Positions 7,982-15,593 of a DNA stretch of 30,269 nucleotides are shown one piece after another. The first letter of the stretch is position 1. Every line of letters starts with the position of its first letter. The translations under genes and the position numbers were made by a program. Source of the DNA: Methanobacteriota archaeon (GTDB lineage: Archaea > Methanobacteriota > Methanobacteria > Methanobacteriales > Methanobacteriaceae); contig JAEZRD010000098.1 in the NCBI GenBank assembly GCA_023440975.1, positions 1 through 30,269 of the forward strand. Direction: 5' to 3'. The notes under the pieces were generated by a model. That model ran no database searches. It was not told the origin of the DNA and worked only from the letters and a program-made list of their open reading frames with translations.

Positions 7982-8890
7982 TTATTTTTTTCGATGTCTA
8001 ATTTTAACTGCTACTCCACTTTTAGATTTTTCCATTTCAGAACCAGTTAATACAGATTTTCCTACAGCAACAACTTCATTGTCTTTAACAATTACTACTT
8101 CATCATTTGGAATAATATTATGGTCAGCTTTATCTATACCTGGAGAGAATAAAGTATTAGTTTCTAGATTAAAGTTAATTTCTATAACATTGATGTTATT
8201 TTCAAGTAATCTTTCACCACCAGATAAGTTTAAAGTATATAAACCATAATCCATATTAAGACGTGCAATTTGTTTATTATTAGAAAAAATCTTTTTATGA
8301 TATCTACCTTTTGCAATAACATCATCAGTAATGAATTTATCTCCATTAACTCCGAATTGATATTTGCTTATAGAACGCAATTCATGTAAAGTTTTGTCAT
8401 GTTTTTTAATTTTTTTATACTTTTTAAGTTCCATTCTTAAATTATAAATTGAATCTGGGGAAGTAGGCTTATTATCTTGACAAGAGTAAATACAATCATC
8501 TAAATATTCTCTACAAACTTCTTCATAACCCCCATGAACATTTGCAATCACATTTTTATCTGAAACATATTTCTTTAATAATTTTCCAGCAACTTTTATT
8601 TCTTCATGGCTCCAGTCTCCAGATACAGCTGTATCATATGATTGTATTGGAAATGTATTTTCCATTTCTCTAGGACATATTCCAAATGGTGAAGTTACTA
8701 TAACTTCTTGATAACCTCTTGTTGCTCTTCTAAATTTTTGGTGAGATTTAGAATTAGAGTATGGCTTTTTCATACTACATGGAAGTACCACAATCACATC
8801 ACCTTGAGGATCCATCATTTCCATACGATTTCTCCATCTTACTGCTTCTGGTCGGTATAAAGATTCTTCATTTGAGCATATTACTTTCAT
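7982..8890 (-). CDS. short ArcS-like protein: DUF5591 domain plus C-terminal PUA domain
   Basis: 302 residues. The N-terminal part carries VVLPCSMKKPYSNSKSH (Cys38, Lys42, Ser49-His50), the PCSxxKPYsxSxSH signature of archaeosine synthase ArcS, followed by TSPFGICPREMENTFP. ArcS acts in converting preQ0 at position 15 of tRNA to archaeosine. The last 80 residues (from about 225) form a typical PUA RNA-binding domain, with SPGIDKAD and a C-terminal GVAVKIRHR. The TGT-like N-terminal domain of full-length ArcS is missing, so this is either a shortened archaeosine enzyme or one half of a split enzyme. The start overlaps the upstream HD gene in ATGA, implying translational coupling. Function is inferred from the motif; not certain. 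Confidence 0.75.
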   Translation of the reverse strand: MKVICSNEESLYRPEAVRWRNRMEMMDPQGDVIVVLPCSMKKPYSNSKSHQKFRRATRGYQEVIVTSPFGICPREMENTFPIQSYDTAVSGDWSHEEIKVAGKLLKKYVSDKNVIANVHGGYEEVCREYLDDCIYSCQDNKPTSPDSIYNLRMELKKYKKIKKHDKTLHELRSISKYQFGVNGDKFITDDVIAKGRYHKKIFSNNKQIARLNMDYGLYTLNLSGGERLLENNINVIEINFNLETNTLFSPGIDKADHNIIPNDEVVIVKDNEVVAVGKSVLTGSEMEKSKSGVAVKIRHRKK

Positions 8891-9387
8891 TGTTTTTTTC
8901 TCTCTTTAGATTTAATTAATTCTTGGTGATTTTTATAAAGTTGATTTATACTAGGATGATTTTCACCTAATTTCATTCTCCATTTATTAGCAGTAAAATC
9001 AACATCCACTTCGTCAGATCCATTTAATAAATTGTCTGCATGTGAAACTATTTTTTCTTCTAATGTTTGGGGAGTGTAATCTTTAATAGGTATACCAATT
9101 TTCTCGGCATCTTCTTTTGAAATACCAGTTCCAATATGTCTTTCTATAATATTTATTACTTCCTGTGAGTAACCTAATTCCTTAGCAATTTTGCCTCCAA
9201 TATATGCATGATTTATATCGTTACTTTTAGATCTTCCAATATCATGGAGTAAAGCACCTTTACGTATTAATTCTTGGTTTGCTTCAGGATAATATTTAGC
9301 TATTTCTAATGCTTTTTTACAAACAGCTATAGAATGGTTAATTACCCATTCAGGACACCCTACCTTTTTTAAAAGTTCAATTTCCAT
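8887..9387 (-). CDS. HD-domain protein (TIGR00295-like)
   Basis: 166 residues forming one HD metal-dependent phosphohydrolase domain. Metal ligands visible in order: His18 (NHSIAV), His48-Asp49 (ALLHDIGR), His84 (ERHIG) and Asp118 (SHADNL). The arrangement resembles small archaeal HD proteins of the TIGR00295 group; substrate unknown. The stop TGA overlaps the start ATG of the ArcS-like gene by 4 bases, so the two are very likely one operon and may act together on tRNA or a nucleotide precursor; that link is inference. No strong ribosome site is seen before ATG 9387. Confidence 0.8.
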   Translation of the reverse strand: MEIELLKKVGCPEWVINHSIAVCKKALEIAKYYPEANQELIRKGALLHDIGRSKSNDINHAYIGGKIAKELGYSQEVINIIERHIGTGISKEDAEKIGIPIKDYTPQTLEEKIVSHADNLLNGSDEVDVDFTANKWRMKLGENHPSINQLYKNHQELIKSKERKKQ

Positions 9388-9479
9388 AGTAAAACACTTT
9401 TTAAAAATATGTATAATTATTAAAATTTAAAATTAGAATTTATTTAATTTATTAAAGATTTAATAATTAATTAAAATTT

Positions 9480-9533
9480 TGTATAATAAAAAAAAGATAA
9501 AAATTTAAGAGATTTTGATTTTTAAATCTCTTA
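9480..9533 (-). terminator. hairpin terminator after tfe
   Basis: TAAGAGATTT (9506-9515) pairs with AAATCTCTTA (9524-9533) over 10 base pairs with an 8-base loop. On the minus strand it is followed by a T-run interrupted by A/C. It begins two bases after the tfe stop codon. Confidence 0.7.
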
Positions 9534-9534
9534 T

Positions 9535-10098
9535 TTATTTGGAGTTAGATAATGCAACTTTATAAGTATCTTTATATTCATCAATTTTTGCTTTGATTTT
9601 TTCTATTTTTGGACTGTTGTCCTCGTAAATAATTTCTTCACCACATTGTGGACATATAAATCCTGTTTCAGTGGCATTATCAAAGTCAAATCGTGATTTA
9701 TCATTTGGACATACGAAAAACATACCATTTTCTTCATTTTGTAATTGTTTTTCTAAATTATTGATAATGTTTGTTGCTTTATTTTCTATTTGTTCGTTTA
9801 CTTCGTTATTATCAAATTTCCAAGTGTATGTGTACCATTGTGTTTCTGGATCTTTACTTCTTTTGTAACTAGCTAATTTAGCATCGTATAGTTTATATAA
9901 AACTTTTCTAACGATATTTAAACGAATTTCGGTTTTTTCAGCGATTTCTTCATCAGTATTTATTCCTTTTATTAAAGCTTTAACAATTGGAAGGTTTTCT
10001 TCATCTTTTTTAGGGTCGTTAGAAGAAGGGTCGTCTTTAATAACATCTACAATCAATGATTTGACTAAAGGGTCGCTAAGTATGGATTTTTTTGGCAT
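9535..10098 (-). CDS. tfe: transcription factor E (TFE-alpha, TFIIE-alpha homologue)
   Basis: Assists promoter opening by archaeal RNA polymerase and stays with the early elongation complex. 187 residues: an N-terminal extended winged-helix domain (about 1-100, with IVKALIKGINTDEEIAEKTEIRLNIVRKVLYKL), a charged linker (about 100-125), and a C-terminal zinc ribbon (about 128-156). The second knuckle is canonical CPQC (Cys149, Cys152), but the first is CPND: Cys130 is present while position 133, normally cysteine, is aspartate. Start ATG 10098 has AGAGGA about 10 bases upstream. It is a single gene with its own terminator. Identity is secure from the domain order. Confidence 0.93.
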   Translation of the reverse strand: MPKKSILSDPLVKSLIVDVIKDDPSSNDPKKDEENLPIVKALIKGINTDEEIAEKTEIRLNIVRKVLYKLYDAKLASYKRSKDPETQWYTYTWKFDNNEVNEQIENKATNIINNLEKQLQNEENGMFFVCPNDKSRFDFDNATETGFICPQCGEEIIYEDNSPKIEKIKAKIDEYKDTYKVALSNSK

Positions 10099-10351
10099 TT
10101 AATTCTTTCCTCTCTTTTTCGTGTTTTATTCAATGTTTTATATTGCACTTTTTAATTCTAAGAGTAAGTGGTCATAAATTAAGAGTTGTGACAGTTTTTT
10201 TTAAGTGTTTAGAATTTGAGTGTTTTTAAAAAAAAATATTGATTAGACTACTGGATTTTTTATAATCTTAAGATTTATTATATATTTACTGTAATATAAA
10301 TTTTCGCATTTGTTTATATTATATATAAATAATATTCATTAAATTTTATTT

Positions 10352-11242
10352 TTATAATTCTCTTAATAAGACAGCGGGAGTGTGTATAATTGTTTCTAAT
10401 GATTCAACACTTACTTCGTCATATTCAGAATCAAGCACGCTTTTAGCACTATAAATAGTTTCCATACTTGTTTCTAAAGATTTTTGATATTCTTCAGCAG
10501 TATTCGCTAATTTTAAAGCTTTTTCAATATTTAATTTTTTAGAAGTTCCTAAAGGTGTAGATCCTTCGTTAGAACCAAGTTGTCCTAAAAAATATCCAAA
10601 AACTCCTTTATTTTTTTTAATAGGTTCAATTGCTATGGGTAAACCAGTAAAATAAGTATTATGTATTTTGTATGTAGCATCTGTATCAATTATTAAAACA
10701 GTTAAATCTTTCCCAGTTTTATCTTTAATAGTTTTAGCTATATTTTTTGCAACTAATTCAGGATTTTCAGGCAATAAAGAAACATAAGTCCCAGGAGCAT
10801 TACTTAAATCAATTCCTGCTTCTGATGCTGGTTTAAGAGCATGTTTCCAACCATATAAATCTAAAACAAGTTCTTTATGTCTTTCAGCTTCTTTAGGTAA
10901 TTTTTTTAAGTTTTTTATAGTTCTTTTCTTAATTCCTAACAAAGGTCCTAAGAAATAACCCCAAAAATATTTGCTCCAAATATTTGCTAAAAATTTTGCT
11001 TTTAAAGATGGATTATAAATTTGTTCATCAACTAATCTGCCTTGTGAAACACTAATAGGAGTTTCAGCTATTACTAAATAATCTCCATCTTCACAATTAA
11101 ATAATATAGTTTCAATTAACTTATTTAAACTTTCATTAGGTTCAATGTATGTTGTTTTAATAGGTATTACTTCATAATCATTTATGATGATATTGTTAGT
11201 TTGATTATTATCCTTATTTTCAGTTGGAACATTATTTTGCAT
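10352..11242 (-). CDS. F420-0:gamma-glutamyl ligase family (CofE-like) protein
   Basis: 296 residues. YEVIPIKTTYIEPNESL and CEDGDYLVIAETPISVSQGRLVDE correspond to the N-terminal part of the F420-ligase family, and LTVLIIDTDATYKI to a later core segment. CofE itself adds glutamates to coenzyme F420-0 using GTP and is nearer 250 residues. This protein has an Asn-rich N-terminal tail of about 22 residues and a hydrophobic, basic insertion (FLANIWSKYFWGYFLGPLLG, about 88-107), so it looks like a paralogue with a changed or unknown substrate rather than CofE. It is divergent from the COG1751 gene across a 248-base gap with repeated AGGTTTA motifs. Confidence 0.6.
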   Translation of the reverse strand: MQNNVPTENKDNNQTNNIIINDYEVIPIKTTYIEPNESLNKLIETILFNCEDGDYLVIAETPISVSQGRLVDEQIYNPSLKAKFLANIWSKYFWGYFLGPLLGIKKRTIKNLKKLPKEAERHKELVLDLYGWKHALKPASEAGIDLSNAPGTYVSLLPENPELVAKNIAKTIKDKTGKDLTVLIIDTDATYKIHNTYFTGLPIAIEPIKKNKGVFGYFLGQLGSNEGSTPLGTSKKLNIEKALKLANTAEEYQKSLETSMETIYSAKSVLDSEYDEVSVESLETIIHTPAVLLREL

Positions 11243-11256
11243 TTTTTTCCTCTACA

Positions 11257-11425
11257 ATAGGTTTAAAATTATAATTCTACTTTAACCTATATTTAAAATA
11301 GGTTTATTTTTATTTATATTTTTTTAAACTAAATTTTTATATTATATGTTTTAGAGAATTATATTTAAAAATTGTTTTACTTTGTTATATTGAAAAATTT
11401 TTAGGAAATTTTTATTTTAAACCTA
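11257..11425. promoter_or_regulatory. four copies of an ATAGGTTTA/TAAACCTA motif between divergent genes
   Basis: ATAGGTTTAAA at 11257-11267, TTTAACCTAT at 11281-11290 (one base shorter), ATAGGTTTA at 11298-11306 and TTTAAACCTA at 11416-11425, in alternating orientation. The first three lie within 50 bases just upstream of the F420-ligase-like gene; the fourth lies about 65 bases upstream of the COG1751 start. The pattern suggests a repressor operator, but it could also form RNA hairpins in the leader. Confidence 0.4.
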
Positions 11426-11490
11426 ATTTTAATTATTCATTGAAACATAAGTAAAAATCTTTGAAAATTCTTAAATTTGAGGTTGTTTTA

Positions 11491-12054
11491 ATGGAAAAAT
11501 CAATAACTTACTTTGAAAAATCCGGAGAAGAAAATACTAATAAGGTTATATCTTTAGTTAAAGATAGATTAAAAGATTCAGATATTAAATATGTTGCTAT
11601 TGCTTCTGCATCTGGAGAATCTGCACTTAAATTAGCAAATGCTTTAGAAGATGTTACTATAATTAATGTTACTCATCATGCAGGTTTTCATAATCCTAAT
11701 CAATTAGATATAACTGATGAAATGAGATTAAAACTTGAAGATATGGGTGTTGTAACTTTTGTAGGATCTCATGCATTAAGTGGAGTTGGAAAAGGAATAG
11801 CTAAACAATTAGGAGGGTTAAACCCTGTAGAGATTGTTGCACAAACATATAGAACATTTTCCCAAGGAATAAAAGTTTGTGCAGAAATAAGTATTATGCT
11901 TGCAGATGCAGGTTTGGTTCCGGTAGGTGAAGAAATACTTGCTATTGGTGGTACAGGTCATGGTATTGATACTGCAGCAATAGTTACTCCAGTTAATATG
12001 ACTAAAGTTTTTGATATTAAATTTCATGAAATTATAGCAATGCCAAGAGATTAA
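11491..12054 (+). CDS. COG1751-type protein with pyruvate-kinase C-terminal-like domain
   Basis: 187 residues resembling archaeal and bacterial proteins that consist only of a domain like the C-terminal (effector-binding) part of pyruvate kinase. Seen: a first half VAIASASGESALKLANAL and a second half ending GEEILAIGGTGHGIDTAAIVTPVNMTKVFD, with a glycine-rich IGGTGHG loop and a THHAGFHNPNQLDIT segment. No pyruvate kinase catalytic barrel is present, and the function is not known. The longest frame opens at TTG 11461, but GAGGT at 11479-11483 lies 7 bases before ATG 11491, so that start is preferred. It is a single gene; the next gene, ftsZ, is 385 bases away. Confidence 0.7.
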   Translation: MEKSITYFEKSGEENTNKVISLVKDRLKDSDIKYVAIASASGESALKLANALEDVTIINVTHHAGFHNPNQLDITDEMRLKLEDMGVVTFVGSHALSGVGKGIAKQLGGLNPVEIVAQTYRTFSQGIKVCAEISIMLADAGLVPVGEEILAIGGTGHGIDTAAIVTPVNMTKVFDIKFHEIIAMPRD

Positions 12055-12144
12055 TTTCTTTTATATAATATTTTACATGAATATTTATTATTTATTCTTT
12101 GTTTAAACAATATTTTTAAATTTTTGATAAGAGTTATATACTTG

Positions 12145-12439
12145 AAAAATTTAAATAAAATACATAAATTAGTTTAAAGGAAACTAATAAAAAAACCAAA
12201 ATTTAACCATTATTTAGGATAGATAAAAGCAGTATTTTTCTATTCTATACTTAATAAGTTAAAATAGCATTGTAAAAGAGCTTAATTATTTAAATGCCTT
12301 AACAAATTCGGCATATTGTGAATTCATCTTATTTGGGATACTATAAGATTTAAATTCATATACTTAATTTTTTTTATTTTGTTGAATATGACTTATTGAG
12401 AAGAAATAAAACTATAAAAATGTTAATGTGGGGTTAGTA
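12145..12439 (+). promoter_or_regulatory. ftsZ promoter and long structured leader
   Basis: The 385-base gap before ftsZ has a good archaeal promoter, GAAAAA plus TTTAAATA (12150-12157), predicting a start near 12178 and a leader of about 260 bases. A second candidate box TTTAAATT lies at 12349-12356. In the leader are TTAGTTT/AAACTAA (12169-12187), GGATAGA/TCTATTC around 12213-12246, and ATGCC/GGCAT (12294-12314). GCATT at 12267-12271 could pair with AATGC 12293-12297 instead of the last stem. No open reading frame of note is visible. GGGGTTAG before ATG 12440 is the likely ribosome site. Confidence 0.45.
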
Positions 12440-13582
12440 ATGAAATTTATAGATGATGCAATAAAAGAATCCGAAAAACGGATGGAAAATGAAGATGTTA
12501 ATAGATCTTCTTCTGATTTAGATGAAGAATTATTAGCTTTAATTGATAAAAGTCGTGCACAAATCACTGTTATTGGTACTGGTGGTGCAGGTAATAATAC
12601 TATTTCTAGATTAAATGAAATGGGTATTGAAGGGGCAAATACCATTACTGTTAATACTGATGCTCAAGATTTATTTTATAGCCAAGCAGACAAAAAATTA
12701 CTTTTAGGAAGAAACACTTGTGGAGGTCTTGGTGCAGGTGGAGAACCTACTGTTGGTGAAGAATGTGCTGAAGAAAGTGAAGATGATATTAGAGAAGAAT
12801 TAGATGGCTCTGATATGGTATTTGTAACTTGTGGACTTGGAGGAGGAACTGGTACTGGTTCCGCACCTATTATATCTAAATTAGCTAAAAAAGCAGGAGC
12901 TTTAACTGTTGCTGTGGCTACTATGCCATTTTCAGCTGAAGGTATTAAAAGAAGAGAAAATGCAGAAAAAGGTTTAGAAAAATTACAAACCAATGCAGAT
13001 ACTGTAATTGTGATTCCTAATGATAAACTTTTAGAAGTAGCTCCAAATCTTCCTTTAAACAAAGCTTTCATGGTTTCTGATGAAATTTTAGGTAGAGCTG
13101 TAAAAGGCATTACAGAATTAATTACAAAAACTGGCTTAGTAAGTTTAGATTTTGCTGATATTAGATCAATTATGCAAGGTTCTGGCATGGCAATGATTGG
13201 TATGGGTGAATCTGATTCTGGGGATAGAGCTTTAGAATCTGTTCATGAAGCTTTAAGCAGTCCATTATTAGATCTTGATATATCTAATGCTAAAGGTGCA
13301 TTAATTAATATTTCAGGTAGTTCTGATTTAACATTACATGAATCAGAAAAAATTGTGCAAATTGTAGCTGATAAATTAGATCCAGAAGCTAATATCATTT
13401 GGGGAGCTCAAATTGATGAAACATTACAAAACGCAATTAGAACAACAATTGTTGTATCTGGTGTTAAAGGTCAATATGAGTTTAATGACAAACCTGACTT
13501 TTCTGAATTAGATGAAACTAAATCTGATGTTAAAGAAGCAGAAGTCGATCCTTTAGATGATTTAATTGATGGAATTTTTTAG
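12440..13582 (+). CDS. ftsZ: cell division GTPase FtsZ
   Basis: Tubulin-like GTPase forming the division ring in the cytoplasm at mid-cell. 380 residues from ATG 12440. The N-terminal 40 residues are charged; then VIGTGGAGNN, the tubulin signature GGGTGTGSAP (134-143), VIVIPNDKLLEVAPNLPLNKAF, and the catalytic T7 loop region LDFADIRSIM. The C-terminus is acidic and ends DPLDDLIDGIF, a possible anchor-binding peptide; in Methanobrevibacter smithii the FtsZ C-terminus is known to bind SepF. The frame extends to GTG 12428, but no ribosome site fits that codon. It lies upstream of secE-spt5-rpl11, the common euryarchaeal order, but a strong terminator separates it from secE. Confidence 0.96.
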   Translation: MKFIDDAIKESEKRMENEDVNRSSSDLDEELLALIDKSRAQITVIGTGGAGNNTISRLNEMGIEGANTITVNTDAQDLFYSQADKKLLLGRNTCGGLGAGGEPTVGEECAEESEDDIREELDGSDMVFVTCGLGGGTGTGSAPIISKLAKKAGALTVAVATMPFSAEGIKRRENAEKGLEKLQTNADTVIVIPNDKLLEVAPNLPLNKAFMVSDEILGRAVKGITELITKTGLVSLDFADIRSIMQGSGMAMIGMGESDSGDRALESVHEALSSPLLDLDISNAKGALINISGSSDLTLHESEKIVQIVADKLDPEANIIWGAQIDETLQNAIRTTIVVSGVKGQYEFNDKPDFSELDETKSDVKEAEVDPLDDLIDGIF

Positions 13583-13621
13583 ATTTTAATTTAAAAAATT
13601 AATTTTTTATTTATATTTTTT

Positions 13622-13670
13622 TAGCTAGGACTATAAGTTTAATAATAGTCCTTTTTAAGCTATTTTTTTT
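13622..13670 (+). terminator. composite hairpin terminator after ftsZ
   Basis: Inner stem AGGACTAT (13627-13634) with ATAGTCCT (13645-13652), outer stem TAGCT (13622-13626) with AGCTA (13658-13662), then eight T. A strong intrinsic-like structure separating ftsZ from secE. Confidence 0.75.
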
Positions 13671-13710
13671 CATTTAAACTATTTTTAAAGATTTTTCTTA
13701 TTTTAATGAA

Positions 13711-13724
13711 AACCTTTATAAATA
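13711..13724 (+). promoter_or_regulatory. secE promoter (BRE/TATA)
   Basis: AACC followed by TTTATAAATA (13715-13724), about 115 bases before the secE ATG. The same ten-base TATA box recurs before the fructose-bisphosphatase gene at 24066-24075. Predicted by motif. Confidence 0.45.
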
Positions 13725-13836
13725 ATCATATTAAAAATACTAATATAATCTAAGAAATTTAAGTTTAATATTTTTTGGATTAAAAATTAATTATTATTAT
13801 AACAAATTATTTTTATTATATATGCAGGGATTATCA

Positions 13837-14016
13837 ATGAGTTTTAAAGAAGATGCTAGTGATTTCAATAAACAATGTAAAAGAGTTATTCGAGTAGCTA
13901 AAAAGCCTGATGGTGAAGAATATGTCAACTTTATTAAAGTTGCAGCTATAGGTATTTTAATTATCGGTGCTGTTGGTTTTGTTATTGTTATTATTGGTCA
14001 ATTATTAAGTTTATAA
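13837..14016 (+). CDS. secE: preprotein translocase subunit SecE (Sec61 gamma)
   Basis: Small essential clamp subunit of the SecYEG/Sec61 protein-conducting channel in the cytoplasmic membrane. 59 residues from ATG 13837: an amphipathic N-terminal helix (SFKEDASDFNKQCKRVIRVAKKP) and one C-terminal membrane segment (about 31-56, VAAIGILIIGAVGFVIVIIG). The KKPxxEEYxxF segment is typical. A start at ATG 13822 would add five residues, but AGGGAT at 13826-13831 lies inside that extension and serves as ribosome site for 13837. Position before spt5 and rpl11 agrees with the conserved archaeal order, although terminators follow. Confidence 0.92.
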   Translation: MSFKEDASDFNKQCKRVIRVAKKPDGEEYVNFIKVAAIGILIIGAVGFVIVIIGQLLSL

Positions 14017-14028
14017 CTTAAAGGGACT

Positions 14029-14147
14029 AGTAAAATAATTTATTGATTTATTTACTGTTTTATATTTTTTTAATTAAATTTTTTAGGCCTATTGTGGTCT
14101 TAAAATTTTTTAAGTTTTATAATTATTGGAAAATTTTTTCCATAATT
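14029..14147 (+). terminator. tandem hairpins after secE
   Basis: Three hairpins in a row. AGTAAAATAA (14029-14038) pairs with TTATTTACT (14048-14056), followed by TTTTATATTTTTTT. TTTTTTAGGCC pairs with GGTCTTAAAA (about 14083-14114) around TATTGT, followed by six T. AATTATTGGAAAA pairs with TTTTTTCCATAATT (about 14119-14147). The first two have the look of terminators; the third may be part of a separate RNA. They lie in the 388-base gap before spt5, which holds no gene that I can see. Confidence 0.55.
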
Positions 14148-14182
14148 CAATAACTATTTTATATATTTTATGTGTAAATTTG

Positions 14183-14195
14183 AAAAGTTTAAATA
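14183..14195 (+). promoter_or_regulatory. promoter of the spt5-rpl11 unit
   Basis: GAAAAG directly followed by TTTAAATA (14188-14195) is a near-ideal archaeal BRE/TATA pair. It predicts a transcript start around 14215-14220 and a leader of about 185 bases before ATG 14405. The spacing after the secE hairpins supports an independent transcription unit. Confidence 0.5.
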
Positions 14196-14404
14196 CTTGT
14201 TAAGTTAAACATATAGATATTATATTAATCTAATTTTATTATATTTCTTTATTAATGAAAATTAGTTATTTAGTTTAATGCTCATGTATTAAACTTTATT
14301 TTTAATAATATGGTAGAATAAACAATTAGGTTATATAATAAATAATTTAATCAGTTATTTTATTAATTAATAGAATATTAATTATATATATAGGTGAATT
14401 TTAC

Positions 14405-14872
14405 ATGGAAGATACTCAAAATTCCATATTTGCTCTTAAAACTTCAGCAGGTCAGGAAAGAAATGTTGCTAGAATGCTAGCTAGAAAGATTCAAGATTCT
14501 GGTATTGGTGTAACATCTATTCTTGTCCCTGAATCATTAAAAGGATATATTATAGTAGAATCTTATACAAAAATTGATATGCGTAATCCGGTAATGAAGA
14601 TTCCTCATTTAAGAGGAATTGTCGAAGGAAAACATGATATTACTTTTGAAGAAGTGAAAAGATTCTTAAAACCAGAACCTATTATATCTTCTATACAAAA
14701 AGGAAGTATTGTTGAACTTGTTTCTGGTCCTTTTAAAGGTGAAAGAGCTAAAGTGGTTCGTATAGATGAATCTCGTGAAGAGGTAGTTCTCGAGCTAATA
14801 GAAGCTGCAGTTCCAATTCCGGTAACTGTTAAAGCTGATCAAATTAGAATTATTCAAAAGGAGGCTGACTAA
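14405..14872 (+). CDS. spt5: transcription elongation factor Spt5 (NusG-like)
   Basis: Binds the RNA polymerase clamp together with Spt4, raising processivity. 155 residues: an NGN domain (about 5-88, FALKTSAGQERNVARMLARKI and GYIIVESY) and one KOW domain (about 97-150, SIVELVSGPFKGERAKVVRID). The GPFKGErA motif is diagnostic. GGTGAA 6 bases before ATG 14405 is the ribosome site. The stop overlaps the rpl11 start by one base (TAATG), and the rpl11 ribosome site AAGGAGGC lies within the last spt5 codons, so the two genes are co-translated. Confidence 0.95.
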   Translation: MEDTQNSIFALKTSAGQERNVARMLARKIQDSGIGVTSILVPESLKGYIIVESYTKIDMRNPVMKIPHLRGIVEGKHDITFEEVKRFLKPEPIISSIQKGSIVELVSGPFKGERAKVVRIDESREEVVLELIEAAVPIPVTVKADQIRIIQKEAD

Positions 14873-15354
14873 TGGCTAAAGATACAGTTGAAATCCTCAT
14901 AGAAGGTGGAAGCGCCACTCCGGGACCACCATTAGGTCCTGCTATTGGCCCTTTCGGTATCAATATGATGCAAGTAGTTGAAGAAATCAATGAAAAAAGT
15001 GCGGATTTCAAGGGAATGAAAGTTCCTGTTATAGTCACTATTGATAGTGATACAAAAGATTTTGAAATCTCTATAGGTACTCCTCCTACTACAGCTCTCA
15101 TTATGGATGAACTCAATATTGAAAAAGGTTCTCATGAACCTGGTACTGAAGTTGCAGCTGATTTATCAGTTGAACAAGCTTTAAAAATTGCTAGAATGAA
15201 ATATGATTCATTATTAGCAAATGATTACAAGCATGGTGCTAAAGAAGTAATGGGTACATGTGTAAGTATGGGACTTACTGTTGATGGTAAAGATCCTAGA
15301 GAAGCTCAAAAAGCTGTAGATGCTGGAGAGTATGATGATATTTTAGGAGAATAA
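14872..15354 (+). CDS. rpl11: ribosomal protein L11 (uL11)
   Basis: Binds 23S rRNA at the GTPase-associated centre at the base of the stalk, with L10 and L12. 160 residues, normal for archaea. The N-terminal domain has the family signature GGSATPGPPLGPAIGPFGIN (about 9-28). The C-terminal RNA-binding domain includes ALKIARMKYDSLLANDYKHGAKEVMGTCVSMGLTVDGK. It is coupled to spt5 by a TAATG overlap and a ribosome site AAGGAGGC. A 277-base gap separates it from rpl1, consistent with the methanococcal arrangement where L1-L10-L12 are an independent operon. Confidence 0.97.
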   Translation: MAKDTVEILIEGGSATPGPPLGPAIGPFGINMMQVVEEINEKSADFKGMKVPVIVTIDSDTKDFEISIGTPPTTALIMDELNIEKGSHEPGTEVAADLSVEQALKIARMKYDSLLANDYKHGAKEVMGTCVSMGLTVDGKDPREAQKAVDAGEYDDILGE

Positions 15355-15593
15355 ACTTCTAGAATATTATTTAAAAATTTCATATTAAAAAAATTAAAAA
15401 AAAGGTTTTGTAAATGATGTTACAATAAAAAAAGGCTCTTTGGGAGTTGGAATTGTAATTGATATGAAATTATTTACTTTATGTTCATGTAATCGTATTT
15501 ATTACAGAAACTCATAGTATGAATAATTCTAATTAATCATAACTTATGGTTTCTATTCTCGATTACTCATGAAACCAAAAAAATTGAATAAAT

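Noticed and set aside
12676..13188. 170-codon minus-strand frame
   Set aside because: Antisense shadow of ftsZ, Pro/Ser-rich, explained by codon bias of the real gene.
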